Shown here one piece after another: positions 1 through 5,917 of a stretch of DNA of 7,615 nucleotides. Under the pieces are notes generated by a model. That model ran no database searches. It was given only the letters and a program-made list of their open reading frames with translations, and was not told the DNA's origin. Source of the stretch: Alphaproteobacteria bacterium (GTDB lineage: Bacteria > Pseudomonadota > Alphaproteobacteria > Micavibrionales > SZUA-601); assembly GCA_003250865.1 (NCBI GenBank), contig QKJH01000213.1:1-7615 (forward strand), in the 5' to 3' direction. Both the position numbers and the translations under genes were made by a program. Positions within the stretch are counted from its first letter, which is position 1. The number at the start of each line of letters is the position of its first letter.

Positions 1-2
1 TA

Positions 3-119
3 GAAAAAGACGATACGGATATGGTGAGATTTAGGGATGCCCGTATCGTAATGAAAATCCCTCTTGATACATTCGGGGTTGATTTTCGGGCTTTAGATAA
101 GGATAAAGCCCACAGGTAG
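3..119 (+). CDS. Probable 3' end of a gene starting before the window
   Basis: From base 3 the third plus frame is open for 38 codons and ends at a TAG at 117-119, while the other two plus frames hit stops at once (1-3) or by about 32-34. The encoded tail is charged, with a short apolar stretch (RIVMKIPLDTFGVDF) and a lysine/arginine-rich end. I do not recognise a family in so short a piece. In alphaproteobacteria the gene before this DUF4167 family is often prmC, but the tail does not resemble a typical PrmC C-terminus. A small independent ORF from ATG 51 is possible but has no convincing ribosome binding site. The stop lies 32 nt before the DUF4167 start, so this gene could share a transcript with it. 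The main uncertainty is that a 38-codon open stretch can occur by chance. Confidence 0.4.
   Translation, partial: EKDDTDMVRFRDARIVMKIPLDTFGVDFRALDKDKAHR
88..111. repeat. Perfect 8-bp inverted repeat at the end of the upstream reading frame
   Basis: GGGCTTTA (88-95) pairs exactly with TAAAGCCC (104-111) around an 8-nt loop. It covers the last codons of the frame ending at 117-119 and lies just before the DUF4167 gene. No run of T follows on either strand, so it is not a standard intrinsic terminator. It could be a weak hairpin between genes or chance. Confidence 0.4.
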
Positions 120-151
120 ATTTATGTAACATAACAAAGTGGCGGAACCGA

Positions 152-721
152 ATGAGAAACGGAACTAATCCTCGCAAGAATCGCGGTCGTAACAGCAATT
201 CTCGGCGTAACAACAATTCCAATGGAAATTCCAACTATCGTCCTCAGACCGTATTTGAGAGTAATGGTCCCGAAGGAAAAATTCGCGGTAACGCACAGCA
301 AATTTACGAAAAATATATTGCTTTGGCAACGGATGCGGCCATGTCGGACGACAAGGTGCGTAGCGAAAGCTTTTATCAGCATGCCGAACATTATCTGCGT
401 TTGATGTTGCACGATACGGATATTGATTACGATACGTATCGTCAGGAACAACAGCAGCGCCGCGAGAACCGATTAAACGGTATTGATGATGCGGATTTTG
501 ATGGCGAAGATATGAATGCCGATGATGCTATGAATAGTGCCGAGGAAAATGAGCAGGATCAACCGCGCGCAAAACAGCCCAGCCGTCGTTCTTCTGCGCC
601 ACGTCGTCAGCAGGATGACCGCATGATTGATCCTCCCGGTTTTTTGGCGTCATCTGCTCCGCAAAAAAAGGAAATCAAGATTGAAACGGCTCAAAAAGAG
701 CTGGCTGCCGAAATGGCGTAA
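152..721 (+). CDS. DUF4167 domain-containing protein
   Basis: The protein has 189 residues. Residues 1-30 are rich in Asn and Arg. A compact segment at about 30-100 carries the features I associate with DUF4167: a Gly-Lys-Ile-Arg-Gly turn followed by QQIYEKYIALATDA and FYQHAEHYLRLM. An acidic Asp/Glu-rich stretch spans about 110-137, a basic Ser/Arg/Pro region 138-156, and a Lys/Glu-rich tail ends in AAEMA. There is no signal peptide or membrane segment, so it should be cytoplasmic. The family is largely confined to alphaproteobacteria and has no established function. The basic, disordered N-terminus suggests nucleic-acid or ribosome contact, but that is inference. The start is supported by GGCGGA at 141-146, five bases before the ATG. 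The gene ends just before a strong terminator, so it is probably transcribed separately from clpB. Confidence 0.85.
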   Translation: MRNGTNPRKNRGRNSNSRRNNNSNGNSNYRPQTVFESNGPEGKIRGNAQQIYEKYIALATDAAMSDDKVRSESFYQHAEHYLRLMLHDTDIDYDTYRQEQQQRRENRLNGIDDADFDGEDMNADDAMNSAEENEQDQPRAKQPSRRSSAPRRQQDDRMIDPPGFLASSAPQKKEIKIETAQKELAAEMA

Positions 722-744
722 GGCAAATTCATGGAAAGATATTG

Positions 745-772
745 AAAAAGAGGCTTTGCAGCCTCTTTTTTT
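745..772 (+). terminator. Rho-independent terminator after the DUF4167 gene
   Basis: AAAAAGAGGCT (745-755) pairs with AGCCTCTTTTT (760-770) around the tetraloop TTGC, and T residues continue to 772. The G+C-rich core is GAGGC/GCCTC. Because A residues precede the stem, it could also act on minus-strand transcripts. It separates the DUF4167 gene from the clpB promoter. Confidence 0.9.
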
Positions 773-790
773 GTGTGGTGAACTTAACGG

Positions 791-820
791 CTTGAAAAAC
801 TTGGTGGGCGCTATACTATA
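791..820 (+). promoter_or_regulatory. Heat-shock (RpoH-like) promoter of clpB
   Basis: CTTGAAA at 791-797 matches the -35 box of sigma-32 type promoters. CTATACTATA at 811-820 provides the -10 region. The gap between CTTGAAA and CTATAC is 13 nt. The same bases read as sigma-70 boxes would be TTGAAA (792-797) and TATACT (812-817) with a 14-nt spacer, which is short for sigma-70. RpoH recognition is therefore the better reading, and it is expected because clpB is a classic heat-shock gene. The -10 matches the usual RpoH consensus only partly, and no start site is known. Confidence 0.5.
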
Positions 821-828
821 GAGCCCAC
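804..828. repeat. 25-bp interrupted palindrome over the clpB -10 region
   Basis: GTGGGC (804-809) pairs with GCCCAC (823-828). Inside these, CTAT (811-814) pairs with ATAG (818-821), leaving a centre of ACT (815-817) and one G/A mismatch at 810/822. Ten of the eleven arm positions are complementary. It is not the HrcA site CIRCE (TTAGCACTC-N9-GAGTGCTAA) or the HspR site HAIR (CTTGAGT-N7-ACTCAAG). Its position over the -10 would suit a dimeric repressor. It could also fold as RNA if transcription enters from upstream. The symmetry is certain, but the function is inferred. Confidence 0.55.
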
Positions 829-856
829 AAACTCAAACAAACAAATATGGTGCGCC

Positions 857-3442
857 ATGGATTTTGATGTTTTTACCGAAAGTTCGAAAAGCTATCTTCA
901 ACAGGCTCAAACATTGGTGATGCGAAAGAAACACCAACAATTGACCCTGGACCATATCCTTAAGGTCATGTTGAGTGATGCTGCATCGGATGTGCGTGCC
1001 TTGATACAGGCGGCAGGCGGCAATGTTGAAGAGCTAGAACATACGTTGGACATGAACCTGTCTCGCCTTCCTGTTGTTGAGGGGAGTGGTGCACAAGGGC
1101 AGGTATATATGCCGGGTGATACGTCGCGTATTTTGGATGAAGCTGTGCAATTGGCTGAGAAAGCCGGCGATAAATTTGTGGCACCGGAACGGATTGTACA
1201 AGCCATCGCCATGCACGGCGATAACCAGTCGGGTAAGTCACTGCTGGCTTGCGGATTAACACCACAAAATCTGAATAAGGCAATTAATGCCAAGCGCAAA
1301 GGGCGCACGGTTGATACGGCGACGGCGGATTCAAAATTTGATGCTCTTAAACGCTATGCGCTTGATTTGACGGATTATGCGGCTCAGGGAAAACTTGATC
1401 CCGTGATTGGCCGTGACGAAGAAGTGCGCCGCACCATTCAGATTTTATCACGCCGAGGAAAGAATAATCCTCTGTTGATTGGTGAGCCCGGTGTCGGTAA
1501 AACCGCCATTGTAGAAGGGCTGGCACAGCGCATTGTCAATAAAGATGTTCCTGAAAGTTTGCACAATAAAAAATTGATGGCGCTGGACTTAGGGGCATTG
1601 GTGGCCGGTGCAAAATTTCGTGGCGAATTTGAAGAACGCCTGAAATCCGTTCTGGAAGAAGTGCGCAATGCAGCCGGTGATATTATTCTATTTATTGACG
1701 AAATGCACATGTTGATGGGGGCAGGCGCGACCGAAGGCGCTATGGACGCATCGAATATGCTAAAACCTGCTTTGGCACGCGGCGAACTGCACATGGTTGG
1801 CGCGACAACATTGGATGAGTACCGTAAACATGTGGAAAAAGATGCGGCGTTTACCCGCCGTTTTCAGCCGATTTATATTACCGAACCAAGCGTGCAGGAT
1901 ACCATTTCCATTTTACGCGGTATTAAAGAAAAGTATGATGTACACCATGGTGTGCGGATTACGGATGGTGCAATTGTTGCTGCGGCAGAGCTGTCCCATC
2001 GCTATATCACCGATCGGTTTTTGCCCGATAAGGCGATTGATTTGATTGATGAAGCAGCTTCACGGCTGCGCATGGTCATTGATTCGAAACCCGAGGCGCT
2101 TGATGAAATCGAACGTAAGATTGTGCAAATGAAAATCGAACGGGAGGCATTAAAGAAAGAAACGGACAATGCTTCGAAAAAGCGTTTGGGTGATTTGGAA
2201 AAAGAGATTGCCAAACTTGAAACACAATCAGAGGAGCTCTCTTCGCGCTGGCAAAGTGAAAAATCGCAAATTGGTGCACAACGCCAATTGAAAGAGAATT
2301 TGGAGAAAGCCCGTATTGAGCTTGAACAGGTTGAACGTGCCGGTAATTGGGAAAAAGCCAGTGAGCTTAAATATGGCCGTATTCCGGATTTGGAAAAGAA
2401 AATCGCCCTGCTTGAAAAGGCAGAAGAGGCCGATGGCAAGATGGTTAATGAAGAAGTTACCGAAGACGACATTGCCAGTGTTGTTTCACGTTGGACAGGT
2501 ATTCCTGTCGATAAAATGCTGCAAGGTGAGCGTGAAAAACTTGTACATATGGAAGAAAAACTGGCAAAGCGCGTTATCGGGCAACGCTCGGCAATCGAGT
2601 CCGTGTCCAATGCGGTACGCCGTGCGCGTGCCGGATTACAGGATCCGAACCGTCCTATGGGCTCGTTTATGTTTCTTGGCCCAACAGGTGTTGGCAAAAC
2701 AGAATTGACCAAGGCATTGGCCGAATTCCTGTTTAATGACGAAAATGCCATGGTGCGTATGGATATGTCCGAATATATGGAGAAACACTCGGTATCGCGT
2801 CTGATTGGCGCACCTCCGGGATATGTGGGGTATGATGAAGGCGGTGCTTTGACCGAAGCGGTGCGGCGGCGACCCTATCAGGTGGTACTGTTTGACGAAA
2901 TTGAAAAAGCACATGTTGATGTATTCAATGTATTGCTGCAGGTATTGGATGACGGGCGCTTGACCGATGGTCAGGGAAGGGTTGTTGATTTTAGGAATAC
3001 ATTGATTGTCATGACCTCCAATCTTGGGGCGGAGCATTTGCTGTCTTTAACGGATAAAGACAACGCATCGACTGCGCATGCCAAAGTATTGGACGATGTT
3101 CGCCATTATTTCCGTCCCGAGTTCTTAAATCGTCTAGATGAAATTTTGATATTTGATAAGTTATCCCGCGCTCAGATGACTGAAATTGTATCCATCCAAC
3201 TGGCCAATCTGCACAAGTTGCTTGCTTCACGCAAAGTTACGCTAGACCTGACTGAAGAAGCGTTGACATGGCTTGGTGATCAAGGGTTTGACCCGGCTTA
3301 TGGTGCGCGTCCGCTTAAAAGGGTAATACAAAAATCCTTGCAAAATCCGCTTGCTGAAATGATACTGCGCGGTGAAATATATGAAGGGGCAAGCGTTGCC
3401 GTATCGTTAAAAGATAACGCGCTTTCTTTTGCCGTAAAATAG
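857..3442 (+). CDS. clpB: ATP-dependent protein disaggregase ClpB
   Basis: The protein has 861 residues, normal for full-length ClpB. It is a hexameric AAA+ unfoldase of the cytoplasm that threads aggregated proteins through its pore with DnaK/DnaJ/GrpE. Residues 1-145 form the Clp N domain. The first ATPase has Walker A GEPGVGKT (209-216), Walker B ILFIDE (277-282), a pore loop GAKFRGEFE (251-259, with Phe where E. coli has Tyr) and the arginine region TRRF (333-336). A coiled-coil middle domain rich in Lys/Glu/Leu spans about 405-530. The second ATPase has GPTGVGKT (608-615), pore loop GYVGYDEGG (655-663) and VVLFDEIEKAH (676-686), followed by the C-terminal small domain with FDPAYGARPLKR (811-822). 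No other in-frame start codon lies nearby, and the ribosome binding site is weak. Heat-shock control is likely from the promoter at 791-820. No key residue is missing. Confidence 0.98.
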   Translation: MDFDVFTESSKSYLQQAQTLVMRKKHQQLTLDHILKVMLSDAASDVRALIQAAGGNVEELEHTLDMNLSRLPVVEGSGAQGQVYMPGDTSRILDEAVQLAEKAGDKFVAPERIVQAIAMHGDNQSGKSLLACGLTPQNLNKAINAKRKGRTVDTATADSKFDALKRYALDLTDYAAQGKLDPVIGRDEEVRRTIQILSRRGKNNPLLIGEPGVGKTAIVEGLAQRIVNKDVPESLHNKKLMALDLGALVAGAKFRGEFEERLKSVLEEVRNAAGDIILFIDEMHMLMGAGATEGAMDASNMLKPALARGELHMVGATTLDEYRKHVEKDAAFTRRFQPIYITEPSVQDTISILRGIKEKYDVHHGVRITDGAIVAAAELSHRYITDRFLPDKAIDLIDEAASRLRMVIDSKPEALDEIERKIVQMKIEREALKKETDNASKKRLGDLEKEIAKLETQSEELSSRWQSEKSQIGAQRQLKENLEKARIELEQVERAGNWEKASELKYGRIPDLEKKIALLEKAEEADGKMVNEEVTEDDIASVVSRWTGIPVDKMLQGEREKLVHMEEKLAKRVIGQRSAIESVSNAVRRARAGLQDPNRPMGSFMFLGPTGVGKTELTKALAEFLFNDENAMVRMDMSEYMEKHSVSRLIGAPPGYVGYDEGGALTEAVRRRPYQVVLFDEIEKAHVDVFNVLLQVLDDGRLTDGQGRVVDFRNTLIVMTSNLGAEHLLSLTDKDNASTAHAKVLDDVRHYFRPEFLNRLDEILIFDKLSRAQMTEIVSIQLANLHKLLASRKVTLDLTEEALTWLGDQGFDPAYGARPLKRVIQKSLQNPLAEMILRGEIYEGASVAVSLKDNALSFAVK

Positions 3443-3461
3443 AAAACGGAAAACCATTATT

Positions 3462-4865
3462 ATGCGTAACATTCTCAATCACAACACATTCTTTTTTATC
3501 GGGGTGGCAGGCACGGGTATGAGTGCACTGGCGCATTATCTTGCGGAATGTAGCAAGAATGTCAAAGGATCCGATCGCTATTTTGGTACGCCCAAAGAGG
3601 CGGAAATCCGTCCTCAGCTGGAAAAAGTGGGCGTGGAGTGTTTCCCGCAGGATGCCTCGGGACTGGATGAAACAGTGAATGTTGTTGTGTATTCTACCGC
3701 GGTTGAAGAAAATAATGTTGAATATCAGCGTGCCAGACAGTTGGGTCTGCCGATGATTACACGGCCTGAACTTCTTGCACTGATAGCCAATGAAAAACGC
3801 ACTATTGCCGTGGGGGGGACAGCTGGGAAGTCGACAACAACGGCTATGATATTCCATATATTGAATTACTGTGGAGTGGAGCCGTCGATGATAAACGGTG
3901 CCGGTTTGAAATCACTGCAAAAACAGGGTTATGTCGGTAGTGCATGGGTCGATAAAAGTGATGTCATGGTTATTGAGGCCGATGAATCCAACGGTACAAT
4001 TATCAATTATACGCCGGATATTGGTGTCGTTCTCAATATGGGGCGTGACCATAAGGAGCACGACGAGCTTTATGACTTGTTTGAAACATTCAAACGTAAT
4101 ACACGCTCGCACTTTATTGTTAATGCGGATGATTCGCTTGTTCAGGAGTTGTCAAACGGCAGTGAACATGATTTCGGTTGCGATGATTCTGCCGGTTTTG
4201 TTGCGCGAGATTATCAGGCAGACGGGTTTTTTATCCGCTTTACCATCAATAATGTACCTTTTTGCCTTCATCAGGGCGGTCAGCATAACATGATGAATGC
4301 GGCAGCCGCTGTCGCAACGGTAAGTAAGCTGGGCGTTACGGTTGAGCAATCGGCTAAAGCATTGGAAAGTTTTGAAGGCGTTTATCGCCGCCTGTGTCTG
4401 GTGGGAGTAAAAAACGGTATTGCGGTGGTTGATGATTTTGCCCATAACCCGAATGAGGTGATTACCGCCATCAAGGCATGTCAAGGTATGGGACAGCGGG
4501 TTTTTGCTTGGTTCCAGCCACACGGTTTTGGTCCTTTACGCTTTATGCGCAAAGACCTTGCTAATATGGTTTGTGCAACCTTGCGGGATGATGATGTATT
4601 TCTTTCGTCCGACGTTTATTATGCTGGCGGAACGGTGGCCAAGGACATCAACTCGGATAGTGTTACCGATGATATTGTGACACAGGGCAAAAAAGCAGTG
4701 TTTTTGGCGGATAGAAATGATATTGCAAGCTATTGTGCAGCAAATGCGCAGATGGGAGATGTTATTCTGGTGATGGGCGCGCGCGATCCGTCGTTAGCGT
4801 GGTTTGCAGAGCAGGTTCTTGACTCTTTGCCAGAAACTGTAACAGCTAAAGCTCAATCCGTTTGA
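3462..4865 (+). CDS. Mur ligase family protein, divergent MurC/Mpl-like
   Basis: The protein has 467 residues and the three-domain plan of MurC and Mpl, which join an amino acid or peptide to UDP-MurNAc using ATP in the cytoplasm. The N-terminal nucleotide-binding fold opens with FFIGVAGTGMSALA (11-24) and has GSD at 36-38. The central domain has the P-loop GTAGKSTTT (119-127), EADES (172-176), NMGRDHKEHDEL (192-203) and QHNMMNAAAAVA (274-285). The C-terminal domain has YRRL (308-311), VVDDFAHNPNEV (322-333), FQPHGFGPLRF (351-361) and a final MGARDPS (438-444). Canonical MurC and Mpl read GTHGKT in the loop and usually HHP where this has HNP. It has MurC-like FQPH together with an Mpl-like DDFAH. 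Substrate is therefore unsettled: L-Ala, a recycled tripeptide or something else. No other cell-wall synthesis (dcw) genes are nearby. It starts 19 nt after clpB with a poor ribosome binding site and is probably in the same operon. Confidence 0.85.
   Translation: MRNILNHNTFFFIGVAGTGMSALAHYLAECSKNVKGSDRYFGTPKEAEIRPQLEKVGVECFPQDASGLDETVNVVVYSTAVEENNVEYQRARQLGLPMITRPELLALIANEKRTIAVGGTAGKSTTTAMIFHILNYCGVEPSMINGAGLKSLQKQGYVGSAWVDKSDVMVIEADESNGTIINYTPDIGVVLNMGRDHKEHDELYDLFETFKRNTRSHFIVNADDSLVQELSNGSEHDFGCDDSAGFVARDYQADGFFIRFTINNVPFCLHQGGQHNMMNAAAAVATVSKLGVTVEQSAKALESFEGVYRRLCLVGVKNGIAVVDDFAHNPNEVITAIKACQGMGQRVFAWFQPHGFGPLRFMRKDLANMVCATLRDDDVFLSSDVYYAGGTVAKDINSDSVTDDIVTQGKKAVFLADRNDIASYCAANAQMGDVILVMGARDPSLAWFAEQVLDSLPETVTAKAQSV
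4846..4865. other. 20-bp tail-to-tail overlap of two coding regions
   Basis: The Mur ligase stop TGA (4863-4865) lies inside the last codons of the NlpC/P60 gene, whose TAG is the complement of 4846-4848. I see no hairpin followed by T residues on either strand here. Transcripts from the two genes should therefore be complementary at their 3' ends. Confidence 0.9.
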
Positions 4866-5727
4866 TGGCGGTAATCGGGCGGCGCTCGTTTTCTCCTTTG
4901 AACTTGGCATATTCGGAAAGTTCATCAATGGATACGGCCATGGCGCGCGTATTGGCGTGAATCATATTACGTGCGTCAATCATCATGCCCACATGGCCTT
5001 GCCAGAAAATCAAATCTCCCGGAACAAGGGATACGGCGTTAAAATCGGTTCCCAGAGCTTTTCCCACAGATTTTTGCTGCATGTCAGCATCACGCGGCAT
5101 CGAGATTCCGCATTGTGCATGGCACAGTTGTATTAAAGCCGAGCAATCAATGCCTGCACAGGAACGCCCACCCCATAAATACGGTACACCCAAAAAACGG
5201 AAAGCGTGACCTACCGGATCGGCATCCGGCTCGTCCAGAGCTCGCAAGTGGCCGGCAAACATATAGGTGTGGTCGGACAGTAGGTAGAACTTGTCATCAT
5301 AGTCGATTACCTCGACAAGCGAACCAAAACTATGCTGTTTCATTGGGCGCGATTTCATATCGGCTTCGTCCAGCGCCCAAGCCCCAATATTGATAACTTG
5401 ATGTGTTGGGGTTACTTTTTCAGGAGAGATGTTTTCGGCTTTGATATAGCCGACATAACCGTCTGTTTGGGATTGGCCCCAGACCCAATCGTCTTTTTCT
5501 TCCAAAATATCGAACGTTTCGCCATATAAAAGCTGTGTTTCAATACCTGTGCGATAATCGGGGTTTTTATACAGGTTGGCCGCTGTGGCGGTAATGACAG
5601 ATTTTTTAGGTTTGACGAATTTGTCCGCCTTTAAAAAACCGTCCAGCCAGTCGGCGGCAATATCACCGCGCGCAGGCGTTACTCGGGGGTCATTGTCGAA
5701 GGATGCCGGAAGAAACTGAATCTGCAT
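4846..5727 (-). CDS. C40 family NlpC/P60 peptidase with SH3 domains
   Basis: The protein has 293 residues. Family members cleave gamma-D-Glu-diaminopimelate bonds in peptidoglycan peptides. Residues 1-30 carry the DPRVTPARGD-type leader seen in alphaproteobacterial members. A bacterial SH3 domain spans about 45-102 (NLYKNP, then WVWGQSQTDGYVGYI), and a second SH3-like segment spans about 110-165. The catalytic domain runs from about 170. It has YLWGG (183-187), the nucleophile Cys195 in GIDCSALIQ, His245 in QGHVGMMID and a likely third residue His257 in MIHAN. No signal peptide or lipobox is visible, so it is probably cytoplasmic like YkfC and may trim recovered muropeptides. That is inference from architecture. 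The start is supported by AGGT (complement of 5733-5736), about six bases upstream. It converges on the Mur ligase, overlapping its 3' end by 20 bp. Confidence 0.92.
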   Translation of the reverse strand: MQIQFLPASFDNDPRVTPARGDIAADWLDGFLKADKFVKPKKSVITATAANLYKNPDYRTGIETQLLYGETFDILEEKDDWVWGQSQTDGYVGYIKAENISPEKVTPTHQVINIGAWALDEADMKSRPMKQHSFGSLVEVIDYDDKFYLLSDHTYMFAGHLRALDEPDADPVGHAFRFLGVPYLWGGRSCAGIDCSALIQLCHAQCGISMPRDADMQQKSVGKALGTDFNAVSLVPGDLIFWQGHVGMMIDARNMIHANTRAMAVSIDELSEYAKFKGENERRPITAIKRIEL

Positions 5728-5917
5728 AAATTACCTAACATAACCAAAAATGAAATATCCGCACGCTAATTTACACAAAAAGGATAAAAAAAGGCCTAAT
5801 GCCGTTATAAAAGACATTAAAATAAAATGTTCAAAAAAAATATGGAATATGTTAAACTTAAGGGGACGTGATTCGTATGGATTGTAAAAATAAGAATACA
5901 GGTGTGTGGGGTAGCGT
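5728..5917. promoter_or_regulatory. AT-rich divergent intergenic region
   Basis: This 190-bp spacer separates the minus-strand NlpC/P60 gene from the plus-strand gene at 5918, so it should hold both promoters. It is much richer in A and T than its neighbours, with A-runs around 5777-5792 and 5833-5840. I could not assign a convincing -35/-10 pair on either strand. On the plus strand TATGTT (5848-5853) is a possible -10 without a well-spaced -35. AAGGGGA at 5860-5866 looks like a ribosome binding site, but it lies ahead of an ATG at 5877 in a different frame from the 5918 gene. A short GGC-ctaat-GCC element (5793-5803) is too small to call a terminator. Confidence 0.5.

Noticed and set aside
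804..828. CIRCE or HAIR heat-shock operator at the clpB promoter
   Set aside because: The dyad matches neither the TTAGCACTC/GAGTGCTAA arms of CIRCE nor the CTTGAGT/ACTCAAG arms of HAIR.
2002..2751. Open frame of 249 codons on the minus strand inside clpB
   Set aside because: It lies wholly inside the clpB coding region, is rich in Ser, Arg and Phe as antisense shadows often are, and has no recognisable motif.
3315..3857. Minus-strand open frame of 180 codons across the clpB-Mur ligase junction
   Set aside because: It is antisense to two well-supported genes and its translation shows no domain-like pattern.
3462..4865. Naming the Mur ligase murC or mpl
   Set aside because: Signature motifs are mixed between the two and the P-loop differs from both, so a gene symbol would overstate what the sequence shows.
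5793..5803. GGC-ctaat-GCC element in the divergent spacer, considered as a terminator or operator
   Set aside because: Three base pairs are too few, and no T run follows the stem.
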